A program made the position numbers and the translations under genes. From contig NZ_CP030862.1 in NCBI RefSeq assembly GCF_003325375.1, forward strand, positions 4,839,501-4,903,500: a DNA stretch of 64,000 bases, in the 5' to 3' direction. The notes under the pieces are model-generated. The model was not told the DNA's origin, did not search any database, and worked only from the letters and a program-made list of their open reading frames with translations. How positions within the stretch are numbered: the stretch's first letter is position 1; each line of letters starts with the position of its first letter. Source of the stretch: Streptomyces globosus (GTDB taxonomy: Bacteria > Actinomycetota > Actinomycetes > Streptomycetales > Streptomycetaceae). Positions 27,127 through 35,791 of the stretch are shown here, one piece after another.

Positions 27127-28092
27127 TCAGGTCGCGTCGTCGTAACCGTTGACCCGGCGGGTGCCTCCGTCGGCCTGCTCGGGCAGGGCGGCCGGGGCCG
27201 GGACCGTTTCGACGGCGCCGATCGGGGCGGGGGTGAGGTCCAGGTCGGCGGCCTCGTCGTCGGAGAGCCCCGCGTCGGGGTCGTTGCGGCGCCGCCTGCG
27301 GTCGTTGACCAGGCAGACGCCGAGCGCGAGGAAGTACAGGGCGACGATCGGCGCGGCGAGGGAGAGCATGGTCAGCGGGTCGCCGGTGGGCGTCGCGAAC
27401 GCGGCGAAGACCGTGATGCCGAGGATCATGCCGCGCCACCAGCCGGCGAGGCGCTTGGCGGTGACGACGCCGGTGAAGTTCAGCAGGATCAGCAGCAGCG
27501 GCAGCTCGAAGGCGAGGCCGAAGACGATGACCATGCGGGTGACGAGGTCGAGGTAGTCGTCGACCGGGAGCAGGTTGCGGGCGTGCTCGGGGGTGAAGTC
27601 GAGGAGGATCGTCGCGGTCTGCGGGAGCAGGCGGTAGGCGAGGACGGCGCCGGCGCCGAAGAGCGGCGCGCCGACGGCGACGAAGCCCATCGCGTACTTC
27701 TTCTCGTGGCTGTGCAGGCCGGGGGCGACGAACGCCCACAGCTGGTAGAGCCAGACCGGGGCGGAGAGGACCACGCCGGCCATGAGGGAGACCTTGAGGG
27801 CGATCGAGATGGGGGCGATGAGGCCGTTGACCGTCATGTCGGCGCAGGGGCGGCCGTTGCGCTGCGAGACCACGCCGTTGGTGCAGCCGACGGAGTCCAG
27901 CATCGGCTTCAGCAGGAAGTCGATGATGCCCTTGTAGAAGAAGGCCGCCACGATGGTGATCACGAGGATCGCCAGGACCGACTTCAGCAGGCGGTTTCTC
28001 AGCTCACGCAGGTGCTCGACCAGCGGCATGCGCCCTTCGGCGTCCTTGTGCTGCTTGCCTTGCTTGTCCTGCTTGCGGGCAGACTTGAGCAA
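27127..28092 (-). CDS. tatC: Twin-arginine translocase subunit TatC
   Basis: A 321-residue, six-helix membrane protein that receives twin-arginine signal peptides. The conserved start GRMPLVEHLRELRNRLLKS, the loop APVWLYQLWAFVAPGLHSHEKKY and FGLAFELPLLLILLN are all present. The C-terminal tail of about 70 residues is acidic and cytoplasmic. The start is TTG 28092 (then LKSARKQ), preceded by GAGGGA at 6 nt; ATG 28113 has no ribosome site. It lies 79 bp downstream of tatA. Confidence 0.95.
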   Translation of the reverse strand: MLKSARKQDKQGKQHKDAEGRMPLVEHLRELRNRLLKSVLAILVITIVAAFFYKGIIDFLLKPMLDSVGCTNGVVSQRNGRPCADMTVNGLIAPISIALKVSLMAGVVLSAPVWLYQLWAFVAPGLHSHEKKYAMGFVAVGAPLFGAGAVLAYRLLPQTATILLDFTPEHARNLLPVDDYLDLVTRMVIVFGLAFELPLLLILLNFTGVVTAKRLAGWWRGMILGITVFAAFATPTGDPLTMLSLAAPIVALYFLALGVCLVNDRRRRRNDPDAGLSDDEAADLDLTPAPIGAVETVPAPAALPEQADGGTRRVNGYDDAT

Positions 28093-28171
28093 CCCACGTC
28101 CCTCGTCTCGCATCGATGACCGGTCGTCCCGTGATCGCGGCCCGGTCGTGACCGCGGCCGGTTCCGGAGGA

Positions 28172-28465
28172 TCAGCCCTGGGCGGTGTGGTTCGGCTCGG
28201 CGACGGGGCGGGAGCTGGTCACGTCGCCGGGCGCGGCCTTGATGGTGCGCGGGGCGGCCTGCTGCGGCGCCGGGTCGGCGGTGCGCGCGGCGGCGTCGTC
28301 GTCGGCGGCGGCGTTCTCGTTCTTCATGGCCTTGGCCTCGCTCTTGAGGATGCGGGCCGACTTGCCGAGGGAGCGGGCCATCTCGGGAAGCTTCTTCGCG
28401 CCGAACAGCAGGACGATGACAGCGATGATCAGAAGGATCTCGAGGGGCTTCAGATTGCCGATCAT
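28172..28465 (-). CDS. tatA: Twin-arginine translocase subunit TatA
   Basis: A 97-residue protein: a short membrane helix (LKPLEILLIIAVIVLLFGAKKLPEM region) with the Phe-Gly hinge, an amphipathic helix and an Ala/Pro-rich acidic tail. TatA oligomers form the translocation pathway with TatC, encoded next. ATG 28465 with GAAGGA fixes the start. tatB is not here, which is normal for Streptomyces. Confidence 0.95.
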   Translation of the reverse strand: MIGNLKPLEILLIIAVIVLLFGAKKLPEMARSLGKSARILKSEAKAMKNENAAADDDAAARTADPAPQQAAPRTIKAAPGDVTSSRPVAEPNHTAQG

Positions 28466-28545
28466 GTGGTCTTCCTTCTCACCGGACGGCTGGTTGTGGT
28501 CGGGCGGACGCGCAGGGTGATCCGACACGGCCGCTGCAAGGATCG

Positions 28546-28561
28546 TAACCCCCTGGGGTTA
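28546..28561. promoter_or_regulatory. Palindrome upstream of tatA
   Basis: TAACCCC-CT-GGGGTTA, a 7-bp dyad 81 bp upstream of the tatA start. It could be an operator or a leader hairpin. TATACG lies about 20 bp further upstream as a possible -10. Confidence 0.3.
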
Positions 28562-28675
28562 ACGTCCGGCAATCCCCCGGCGTATACCGTCTTGCGCACC
28601 GCTCCGACAGACGGTACGGGGCTGGTGCGTGCATGCCACGGGCCGCCGCCCCCGGCCTTGCGGCCGCCGGCCGGG

Positions 28676-28876
28676 TCAGCGGCCCGCCGTCCGGCCCGCC
28701 CGGGCCAGGTCGGCTGCCGCCTGCTCCAGGTCCCCCGAGGCCTCGGCGATACGGCGGCTGGCCAGGGCGACCTGGCCGGACAGCCGGCGCACCTCGGCGA
28801 AGACCCGCAGGGCCAGGACGGCGAGGACGGTGAGCCCGAGGAACCCCAGGGCGATTGCGAGCATCGGCCACAGCAT
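28676..28876 (-). CDS. Small single-pass membrane protein
   Basis: A 66-residue protein: one N-terminal membrane helix (MLAIALGFLGLTVLAVLALRVF) and a heptad-like charged helix (VRRLSGQVALASRRIAEASGDLEQAAADLARAG). No family is recognised beyond conserved small proteins at this locus in Streptomyces. It could be a scaffold or coiled-coil partner. It stands 26 bp after the zinc-ribbon gene, same strand. Confidence 0.6.
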   Translation of the reverse strand: MLWPMLAIALGFLGLTVLAVLALRVFAEVRRLSGQVALASRRIAEASGDLEQAAADLARAGRTAGR

Positions 28877-28902
28877 GGGACGAGCCTAGGCCACCGGCGG
28901 CG

Positions 28903-29187
28903 TCAGACGCTGCGCAGGGTGCTCACGCCGCCGCCGGTCAGGAGCTCGACGATCCGCTCCCCGGCCGGCTTGCGGACGGCCGATCCGCACCGGGGGCAGG
29001 TGAAGGAGTAGAAGGTGGTCCGCCGGCTGCCGCCGATGACCAGCCGCAGGGCGGCCGCGTCCAGCTCGAAGCGGGCCCGGCACTCGGTGCAGGCCGCCTT
29101 GAAGGCGACCGGCCCTGCGGCCGCGGCGGACCGGCCCGGCGACCCGGCACCCGCGTGCCCGCCCGGCGGCCCAGACATTGGCGACAT
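28903..29187 (-). CDS. Small zinc-ribbon protein
   Basis: About 94 residues. A flexible Gly/Ala-rich N-terminus is followed by a zinc ribbon with CTEC (about residue 33) and CPRC (about residue 65), and by a hydrophobic C-terminus. Such ribbons bind nucleic acid or protein. ATG 29187 or ATG 29178 may start the protein; GAGG is better spaced for the second. It lies between pafC and the 66-residue membrane protein. Confidence 0.65.
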   Translation of the reverse strand: MSPMSGPPGGHAGAGSPGRSAAAAGPVAFKAACTECRARFELDAAALRLVIGGSRRTTFYSFTCPRCGSAVRKPAGERIVELLTGGGVSTLRSV

Positions 29188-29264
29188 CCTCGGCGCTCCC
29201 CTCACCCGTACGACTTCACTGAACCCCGGCCCCACCGCCCGCGCCGCCCCGCGGCGCGGGGTCC

Positions 29265-30233
29265 TCAGGCCGGTTCGCCGTAGCCGGCGAGCGCCTCGCG
29301 GGCCGCCTGCCGGGCGCTGTCGGCGAGGGCCTCGGGCGACACGATCCGGCCGTCGCGGCCGAGGCGCAGCGCGAGGCGGCGCAGCGAGGCCGGGTCGGGG
29401 CTGCGCAGGGTGATGCGCAGGCCGCCGTCGGGCAGCTCCTCGGCGCTGTCGTGGGGGTAGTACTCGGCGACCCAGCGGCCGGCCGGTCCGACCTCGACGA
29501 CGACCTCGGGGTCCTCGGCGGCCGGCTGCACCAGCCCGACGGACAGGTCGCGCGGCTCGATGGCGGGCGGCTCGGAGCGCTCGTCGAGGAGGCGGATCTC
29601 GGCCACCCGGTCGAGGCGGAAGGTGCGGCGCGCCTCGGAGAGGTGGCACCAGCCCTCCATGTAGGTGTGCCCCACCGCGAAGAGCCGGATCGGGTCGACG
29701 GTGCGCTCGGTGAGCTCGTCGCGGGCGGGCGAGTAGTAGCGCAGCCAGAGCCTGCGGCGCTCGGAGATCGCCCGGTCGACGTCCGCGAAGACGCCGCCTT
29801 CGGCCTCGAAGGTCACCGAGAGCCGGGAGCTGGCCCCGGCGGCCTCGCCGGCCGCGGCCTCCAGCTTGGCGGTGGCGCGCAGCAGGGCGTCGCGGTCGCT
29901 CTCGCGCAGGCCGGGCAGGGTGGCGACGGCGCGGGCCGCGACGAGCAGGGCGGTCGCCTCGTCGGCGGCGAGGCGCAGCGGCTCGGCGGTGGACTCGCCG
30001 GAGGCGTCGGCGTTGTGCCACCAGATGCGCTCGCCGTCGGTGTCGATGTCGAGGAGGTCGCCGCCGCGGAAGCTGGTCCCGCACATGGGCAGCACGTCGA
30101 GGTCCGAGATCAGCTCGTCCTCGGTGATGCCGAAGGCGCGGGCGACGTCGGCGACGTGCGCTCCGGGGCGCTCGCGCAGGTAGGTCACCAGGGACAGCAT
30201 CCGGCGGGTCTGGTCGATGGCGTTGGCGGCCAT
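29265..30233 (-). CDS. pafC: WYL-domain transcription factor PafC
   Basis: A 322-residue protein with a winged helix-turn-helix (LVTYLRERPGAHVADVARAFGITEDELISDLDVLPMCG), a WYL domain (RRRLWLRYYSPARDELTERTVDPIRLFAVGHTYMEGWCHL) and a WCX C-terminal extension. In mycobacteria PafB and PafC together activate the RecA/LexA-independent DNA damage response and sense single-stranded DNA. ATG 30233 follows GGGGGAGA. It lies 160 bp downstream of pafB; the longer gap may hold an additional promoter. Confidence 0.92.
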   Translation of the reverse strand: MAANAIDQTRRMLSLVTYLRERPGAHVADVARAFGITEDELISDLDVLPMCGTSFRGGDLLDIDTDGERIWWHNADASGESTAEPLRLAADEATALLVAARAVATLPGLRESDRDALLRATAKLEAAAGEAAGASSRLSVTFEAEGGVFADVDRAISERRRLWLRYYSPARDELTERTVDPIRLFAVGHTYMEGWCHLSEARRTFRLDRVAEIRLLDERSEPPAIEPRDLSVGLVQPAAEDPEVVVEVGPAGRWVAEYYPHDSAEELPDGGLRITLRSPDPASLRRLALRLGRDGRIVSPEALADSARQAAREALAGYGEPA

Positions 30234-30393
30234 GCTGGTAGGTCTCCCCCTCAGGGCACCCCGCGGGAGGCGGGGTGCGGTGTGCGTACGGTGCGGGCGC
30301 GGGTGGCGGTGGGTGCGGCGGCCCGGCGCGCCTGCGGTCCGGGTCCCCGGCGCGGCCGGGCGGATCGGCCGGCCGCGGGCACCCGGGCGGTTG

Positions 30394-31350
30394 TCAGCCT
30401 GCGGCGACCGCGCGGAGCCGGTCCACGACGTCGGCCCGCAGGTCGGCCGGCTCCACCACCACGACGTCCGGCCCGAACTCGACGAGCCAGGCGTCGAGCC
30501 CGTGGCCGTACGGGATCTCCAGCTCGTCCCAGCCGTCGGCGCCCTCGCGGACGGCGGTGGCCTTGGCCCGCAGCGGGTAGCCGGCGCCTGCCCGGAGCCG
30601 GATGAGGGCGGACCGCTCCGCGCTCTCCCCCGCCCAGGCGGCGACGGTCTCGCGCACGGTGACCACGTCGGGCACGTCGGCGGTGTACTTGCCGACCCGG
30701 GAGCGGACCTTGCCGGTGATGCGGGAGAGCCGGAAGACGCGCTCCGCACCGCGGTCGCGGTCGTGGCCGGCGAGGTACCAGTGGCCGCGCCAGCATTCGA
30801 GCGCCCAGGGCTCCACCTGCCGGGTCTCGGGCCGGGCCGCGGTGGACTTGCGGTAGTCGAAGACGACAGGCCGGCGGTCGCGGCAGGCCAGCATGAGCGG
30901 CTCGAACGCCGCCTCGTGGACCGGGATGCGCGGCTCGATGGCGCTGTGCTGCCCCTCGAAGGGGTTGTCCGCCTCGGGCATGCCGCCCGCGCGCAGCTTC
31001 TGCAGGGCGCCGCTGGCGGCGCCGGCGAGGCGGGCCTGCTGCCACACCTTGGCCGCCAGGCCCAGCGCGGCGGCCTCCTCGGCGTCCAGGGAGACCGGCG
31101 GGAGGCGGTTGCTGTCGCGGCGCGCCAGGTAGCCGGTCTCGCCGTCGAGGTTCTCCACCGTCTCGATGACCAGGCCGAGTTCGCGCAGATCGTCCTTGTC
31201 CCGCTCGAACATGCGGTTGAAGGACTCGTCGTTGCCCGCTTCCATGTACGCCTCGATGGAACCGCGGAGCTCGCGCTTGCTCAGCGGCCGACGGGTCCCC
31301 AACAGGCACAGCGCCAGGTTCATCAGCCGCTCGGCCTTGGCAATCGCCAT
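30394..31350 (-). CDS. pafB: WYL-domain transcription factor PafB
   Basis: A 318-residue WYL protein. The N-terminal winged helix is MAIAKAERLMNLALCLLGTRRPLSKRELRGSI, followed by FNRMFERDKDDLRELGL, then the WYL domain (RDRRPVVFDYRKSTAARPETRQVEPWALECWRGHWYLAGHD). PafB acts with PafC on damage-inducible promoters. ATG 31350 is preceded by GGAAGGG. Here pafA is separated from pafBC by two FKBP genes, whereas in mycobacteria pafA-pafB-pafC are adjacent. Confidence 0.92.
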   Translation of the reverse strand: MAIAKAERLMNLALCLLGTRRPLSKRELRGSIEAYMEAGNDESFNRMFERDKDDLRELGLVIETVENLDGETGYLARRDSNRLPPVSLDAEEAAALGLAAKVWQQARLAGAASGALQKLRAGGMPEADNPFEGQHSAIEPRIPVHEAAFEPLMLACRDRRPVVFDYRKSTAARPETRQVEPWALECWRGHWYLAGHDRDRGAERVFRLSRITGKVRSRVGKYTADVPDVVTVRETVAAWAGESAERSALIRLRAGAGYPLRAKATAVREGADGWDELEIPYGHGLDAWLVEFGPDVVVVEPADLRADVVDRLRAVAAG

Positions 31351-31439
31351 CGACGCCCTTCCGCCCTTCTCCTGCTCCCGCGTGGTGCGGGTTCCGTGAC
31401 CGTTGACCGTACCGCCCCGGCGCTCCCGGGCAAAAGCGA

Positions 31440-31465
31440 GGGCCCCCGCCTCGCGGCGGGGGCCC
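31440..31465 (-). terminator. Intrinsic terminator after the small FKBP gene
   Basis: An 11-bp perfect stem (GGGCCCCCGCC and complement) with a TCGC loop, followed in the minus sense by TCGCTTTTGCC, which includes a short U-run. It starts 22 bp after the FKBP stop and precedes pafB. Confidence 0.75.
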
Positions 31466-31487
31466 CTGCTGTGCTGCGGGTGACGGG

Positions 31488-31865
31488 TCAGACGCCCATC
31501 AGGTCGCAGACGAAGATCAGCGTCTCGCCCGGCTTGATGGCCGGGGTCGGGCTGTGGTCGCCGTAGGCGAGGTGGGCGGGGATCGTCAGCTTGCGGCGGC
31601 CGCCGACCTTCATGCCCTCGACGCCCTTGTCCCAGCCCTTGATGACCTGGCCGATGCCCAGGATGAACTGGAGCGGGGCGCCGCGGTTCCAGGAGGCGTC
31701 GAACTCCTCGCCGGTGGAGAAGGCGACACCCACGTAGTGCACGGAGACCTTGGAACCGGCCGTGGCCACGGCGCCGTCGCCCTCCCAGATGTCCTCGATC
31801 ACGAGGTCGGCCGGGGCCGGGCCCTCGGGGAAGTCGATCTCGGGCTTCTCGAGCTTGTCGCTCAC
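31488..31865 (-). CDS. FKBP-type peptidyl-prolyl isomerase, cytoplasmic
   Basis: A 125-residue single-domain FKBP. The signature is VHYVGVAFSTGEEFDASW and FILGIGQVIKGWDKGVEGMKVGGRRKLTIPAHLAYG. There is no signal peptide. GTG 31865 follows GAGGAG. The enzyme speeds proline cis-trans isomerisation in folding proteins. It lies 66 bp downstream of the lipoprotein FKBP gene in the pafA-pafBC interval. Confidence 0.93.
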   Translation of the reverse strand: MSDKLEKPEIDFPEGPAPADLVIEDIWEGDGAVATAGSKVSVHYVGVAFSTGEEFDASWNRGAPLQFILGIGQVIKGWDKGVEGMKVGGRRKLTIPAHLAYGDHSPTPAIKPGETLIFVCDLMGV

Positions 31866-31931
31866 GGAACTGCTCCTCAAAACGGTGAACGGGCCCCTCC
31901 AGCGGTGGCTGGAGGGACAACCGGGACAGTC

Positions 31932-32882
31932 TTACATCACTGCGAGGATGTCGAGGCTGAAGACGAGCGTCGAGTTCGCCGGGATCGTGCCCTGCTGCTT
32001 GTCGCCGAAGCCCTGGTCCGGCGGGATGACGAGGAGGATGCGGCTGCCGACCTTCTTGCCGACCAGGCCCTCCTTCAGGCCCTTGACGGAGATGTCGCCG
32101 ATGGGCCACGTCACGGTCTGGTCGAGGGCGTACGTGCTCTCGAAGGTCTTGTCGTCCTTCCACGTCTTGCCGTGGAACTTCACGACGACGCTGTCGGAGT
32201 CCTTGACGGCCGGGCCGTCGCCCTCCAGCACGTAGTTCGAGACGAGCTTGGCCGGCGGCTCGGCGTCCTTCGGGACGGAGACGGAGACTTCCTTGCCGTC
32301 CGTGTTGGTGCCGATCTGCGGCAGGGCCTTGTCGCCCTGGGGGACCTCCTTGCCGGCGGCCGAGGCCGGGATGCTGGTGCCCTTGACGATGTCCACGACG
32401 AAGACGAGCGTGGCGCCGCCCTTGATCTTGGGCGGGGAGCCCTTCTCGCCGTAGCCGAGGTCCGGCGGGATGACCAGTTCGAGGCGGCTTCCGACCTTGC
32501 GGCCCTCCAGGCCCTGGTCCCAGCCCTTGATGACGGCGCCCGCGCCGATCGTGACCTCGAAGGGCTTGCCCTTGCCGAAGCTCTGGTCGAACGGCTCGGT
32601 GCCGTCCCAGACCTGGCCGAGGTAGTTGACCTGGGCGACGTCGCCCTTCTTCAGCGCGGGGCCGGTGCCCTCGCTGATGGTCTCCACCTTCAGCTCCTTC
32701 GGCGGTTGGCCCGCGCCCTTGGAGAGGGTCGGGGTCTCACCGAACTTGGCGCCCTTGGTGATCGCGGGCACCCCGTTCTTCATCTCGGCCTTGGTGTCGG
32801 CGGAGTCGGAGCCGCTGTCGCCACAGGCTGCTGTGGACAGCAGCAGAAGGGGTACGACCAGCAGGCCGGCAAGTCGGCGCAC
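31932..32882 (-). CDS. FKBP-type peptidyl-prolyl isomerase lipoprotein with two FKBP domains
   Basis: A 316-residue secreted lipoprotein: signal sequence MRRLAGLLVVPLLLLSTAAC with the lipidated Cys at 20. Two FKBP domains follow, the first around VNYLGQVWDGTEPFDQSF and VIKGWDQGLEGRKVGSRLELVIPPDLGYG, the second around VKFHGKTWKDDKTFES and VKGLKEGLVGKKVGSRILLVIPPDQGFG. It would assist folding outside the membrane. GTG 32882 starts the gene. Confidence 0.93.
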   Translation of the reverse strand: MRRLAGLLVVPLLLLSTAACGDSGSDSADTKAEMKNGVPAITKGAKFGETPTLSKGAGQPPKELKVETISEGTGPALKKGDVAQVNYLGQVWDGTEPFDQSFGKGKPFEVTIGAGAVIKGWDQGLEGRKVGSRLELVIPPDLGYGEKGSPPKIKGGATLVFVVDIVKGTSIPASAAGKEVPQGDKALPQIGTNTDGKEVSVSVPKDAEPPAKLVSNYVLEGDGPAVKDSDSVVVKFHGKTWKDDKTFESTYALDQTVTWPIGDISVKGLKEGLVGKKVGSRILLVIPPDQGFGDKQQGTIPANSTLVFSLDILAVM

Positions 32883-32934
32883 GTGTTCCTCAGATCTCAG
32901 ACGGCAACGGTCGTCGCCACTCTAAGGCGTGCGC

Positions 32935-32965
32935 GGGGCCCCGTACGAGATCCGTACGGGGCCCC
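32935..32965 (-). terminator. Terminator after pafA
   Basis: A perfect 13-bp stem (GGGGCCCCGTACG and complement, arms 32935-32947 and 32953-32965) with a 5-nt loop, 20 bp downstream of the pafA stop. No U-run follows. Confidence 0.7.
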
Positions 32966-32984
32966 GGGCCGGATCAGTGATACG

Positions 32985-34346
32985 TCACATACCGGCGATC
33001 AGCTTCTCGACACGGTCGTCGACCGCCCGGAACGGGTCCTTGCACAGCACGGTCCGCTGCGCCTGGTCGTTCAGCTTCAGGTGCACCCAGTCCACGGTGA
33101 AGTCGCGCCGCTGCTCCTGCGCCCGGCGGATGAAGTCCCCGCGCAGCCGCGCCCTCGTGGTCTGCGGGGGGACCGACTTCCCCTCGAAGATCTTGAGGTC
33201 GTTGCAGATCCGCGCCGCCTGCCCCTTGCGCTCCAGCAGGTAGTACAGGCCGCGCCGGCGGTGGATGTCGTGGTAGGCGAGGTCTATCTGCGCCACCCGC
33301 GGGTTCGACATGGTCATGCCGTGCTTGGCGCGGTAGCGCTCGATCAGCTGGTGCTTCATGACCCAGTCGATCTCCGTCGCGATCCGGCCCAGGTCCTGCT
33401 CCTCGATCGCGTCCAGCGTGCGGCCCCACAGCTCGAGCACCTGCTCCACCGTGCCGGTGCGGATCCCGCGGCGCTCGGCGAAGTCCACCGCCTTGTCGTA
33501 GTACTCGCGCTGGATCTCCAGGGCGGAGGCCTCGCGGCCGCTCGCCAGCCGCACCTTGCGCTGGCCGGTGGTGTCGTGGCTCACCTCGCGGATCGCCCGG
33601 ATCGGGTTCTCCAGGGTGAGGTCCCGCATGACCGTGCCCGCCTCGATCATGCGCAGCACGAGGTCGGTGGAGCCGACCTTGAGCAGCATGGTCGTCTCGG
33701 ACATGTTCGAGTCGCCCACGATCACGTGCAGGCGGCGGTAGCGCTCCGCGTCCGCGTGCGGCTCGTCGCGGGTGTTGATGATGGGGCGCGAGCGCGTCGT
33801 GGCGGAGCTGACGCCCTCCCAGATGTGCTCGGCCCGCTGGCTGACGCAGTACACGGCGCCCCGCGGCGTCTGGAGCACCTTGCCCGCCCCGCAGATCAGC
33901 TGCCGCGTGACCAGGAACGGAATGAGGATGTCCGCGAGGCGGGAGAATTCCCCGTGCCGCGCCACCAGATAGTTTTCGTGGCAGCCGTACGAGTTGCCCG
34001 CCGAGTCCGTGTTGTTCTTGAAGAGGTAGACGTCGCCTGCGATTCCCTCCTCGTGCAGACGGCGCTCGGCGTCGACGAGGAGGCCCTCGAGAATGCGCTC
34101 GCCGGCCTTGTCGTGGGTGACCAGCTCGGTCACGTTGTCGCACTCAGGAGTTGCGTATTCCGGATGCGATCCCACGTCGAGGTACAGGCGGGCGCCGTTC
34201 CGCAGGAAGACATTGCTGCTGCGGCCCCATGACACGACACGGCGGAAGAGGTAGCGCGCCACTTCGTCAGGAGACAGTCGGCGCTGTCCCCTGAACGTGC
34301 ACGTGACGCCGTACTCGTTCTCCAGCCCGAAAATGCGGCGGTCCAT
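32985..34346 (-). CDS. pafA: Pup-protein ligase
   Basis: A 453-residue ATP-dependent ligase that joins the C-terminal Glu of Pup to substrate lysines. The glutamine-synthetase-like site starts with FGLENEYGVT (Glu9), followed by YLDVGSHPEYATPECD, TDSAGNSYGCHENYL, and PIINTRDEPHADAERYRRLHVIVGDSNMSE. It is paralogous to Dop in this window, from which it differs by the lack of the Dop loop. ATG 34346 starts the conserved MDRRIFGLENEYG. It lies about 2.6 kb from the proteasome genes, separated by the divergent MFS/LacI pair. Confidence 0.97.
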   Translation of the reverse strand: MDRRIFGLENEYGVTCTFRGQRRLSPDEVARYLFRRVVSWGRSSNVFLRNGARLYLDVGSHPEYATPECDNVTELVTHDKAGERILEGLLVDAERRLHEEGIAGDVYLFKNNTDSAGNSYGCHENYLVARHGEFSRLADILIPFLVTRQLICGAGKVLQTPRGAVYCVSQRAEHIWEGVSSATTRSRPIINTRDEPHADAERYRRLHVIVGDSNMSETTMLLKVGSTDLVLRMIEAGTVMRDLTLENPIRAIREVSHDTTGQRKVRLASGREASALEIQREYYDKAVDFAERRGIRTGTVEQVLELWGRTLDAIEEQDLGRIATEIDWVMKHQLIERYRAKHGMTMSNPRVAQIDLAYHDIHRRRGLYYLLERKGQAARICNDLKIFEGKSVPPQTTRARLRGDFIRRAQEQRRDFTVDWVHLKLNDQAQRTVLCKDPFRAVDDRVEKLIAGM

Positions 34347-34404
34347 GACTGAACATTACGCCTTTGGACCTCTCCTGAAACCGGGTTCGAGAACGCCGTT
34401 TCGA

Positions 34405-35655
34405 TCAATTGTCGACGAGCAGCGCCCCGCCGCCCTCCCGGACCGGCTCCGCGGAGCCCGTCACGGTCCGGGACCGGCCGGGAGCGGACAGGATCCGCTG
34501 AGTGGCCGTCAGCACCGCCAGGGCGGCCGCCCCCGCCCCGCAGGCGACCGCGAACCCGGACGTCACTCCGCCCAGTTCCACGGCCGGACCGGCCGCTGCC
34601 GTGCCCGCGGCCGCCCCCACGCCGAAGAAGGTCACCAGCCAGGAGAACGCCTCCGTCACCGTGCCCGCCGGGGCGTGCCGGTCGACGACGATGAACGCGC
34701 AGGCGATGGTCGGCGCCAGGAAGACGCCCGCCAGGGCCGTCAGCGCCGTCATGGCCACCGGACCGGGGGTCAGCAGCAGCGGCAGATAGCCCAGCGCGAG
34801 GAGAGCCACCAGCCACAGCAGCCGCCGCTCGGCCGGGCCGCTCCACTGCCGAGCCCCGTAGGCGACGCCGCCCAGCAGGGCGCCCAGGCCCAGCGCGGCC
34901 ATCAGCCAGCCGTAGACGCCCTGGCCGCCGTGGCCGTCCGCGTACGCCATGGCGGCCACCGTGATGGAGCCGAGGGCCGTGCCCACGAAGAAGAAGGCGC
35001 CGAGCAGCGCCAGCAGGCCCCGGGAGCGCAGGGCGCCCAGCCAGTGGGCCTCGCGGGGCTCGGAGCGCCAAGTGCGGGAGGGCTCGCTGAGCACGACGGA
35101 GAGGGCGCCGAGGACGCCGAGGACGTTGATGGCCAGCAGGGCGCCGGCCGGGCTCCACAGGGCCACGGACAGCGTGACCAGCAGCGGGCCGACCGTGTAC
35201 ATGACCTCCTGGGCCACGGCGTCCAGGGCGTACGCGGCGTGCACGCGGTCCTCGCGGCCGCCGAGCACGGAGGGCCACAGGGCGCGCAGGCCGCCCTCCA
35301 GCGGCGGGGTGAAGAAGCCGGCGACCACCACGGCGCTGTACGCGGCCGCGGCCGAGCCGGTGCCGGCGAGGGCCAGCCAGGCCGTGCCCAGCGCGGAGAC
35401 CACGGCGGCGGGGAACTGGACGCGGGGCTGCCCGAAGAGGTCGACGGCCCGGCCGAGCAGGGGCTGGCCCACCGCGTTCGCGACGCCGTAGACCGCGGCG
35501 AGGGCGCCCGCGAGGCTGTAGCTGCCCCCCTCGGCACGGACGAAGAGCACGATCGCGATCGCCGCGGTGGCGTTCGGCAGGCGGCCGACGAGCGTGCCCG
35601 CCAGCAGTCGCGCGGCGTGCCGGGTCCTGAGCAGCTCCGCGTATCCCGCGGCCAT
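34405..35655 (-). CDS. MFS transporter
   Basis: A 416-residue, 12-helix major facilitator. The A-like motif appears as GQPLLGRAVDLFGQPR between helices 2 and 3. The family position is within drug/sugar exporters of actinobacteria, without a substrate clue. It starts at ATG 35655 and is divergent from a LacI-type gene with a shared 136-bp promoter region, so it is probably repressed by that protein. Confidence 0.85.
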   Translation of the reverse strand: MAAGYAELLRTRHAARLLAGTLVGRLPNATAAIAIVLFVRAEGGSYSLAGALAAVYGVANAVGQPLLGRAVDLFGQPRVQFPAAVVSALGTAWLALAGTGSAAAAYSAVVVAGFFTPPLEGGLRALWPSVLGGREDRVHAAYALDAVAQEVMYTVGPLLVTLSVALWSPAGALLAINVLGVLGALSVVLSEPSRTWRSEPREAHWLGALRSRGLLALLGAFFFVGTALGSITVAAMAYADGHGGQGVYGWLMAALGLGALLGGVAYGARQWSGPAERRLLWLVALLALGYLPLLLTPGPVAMTALTALAGVFLAPTIACAFIVVDRHAPAGTVTEAFSWLVTFFGVGAAAGTAAAGPAVELGGVTSGFAVACGAGAAALAVLTATQRILSAPGRSRTVTGSAEPVREGGGALLVDN

Positions 35656-35708
35656 CTTCTGCCCCCTTCTGCCCGGATCCCGCCGGGGTAATACGTATAA
35701 CTAGACCC

Positions 35709-35725
35709 GTCATACGTACCATGAC
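35709..35725. promoter_or_regulatory. Candidate LacI-family operator
   Basis: GTCAT-ACGTACC-ATGAC, a 5-bp dyad with a central ACGTAC, lies between the divergent MFS and LacI-type genes. A second ATACGTAT palindrome lies at 35691-35698. Both are AT-rich relative to the surroundings. Confidence 0.45.
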
Positions 35726-35791
35726 GGCAGCCCGCCGGTCCACCCGGACGACGGGCCGGACACCGCCGACCCCGTACTCCAGGAGCCCCGT

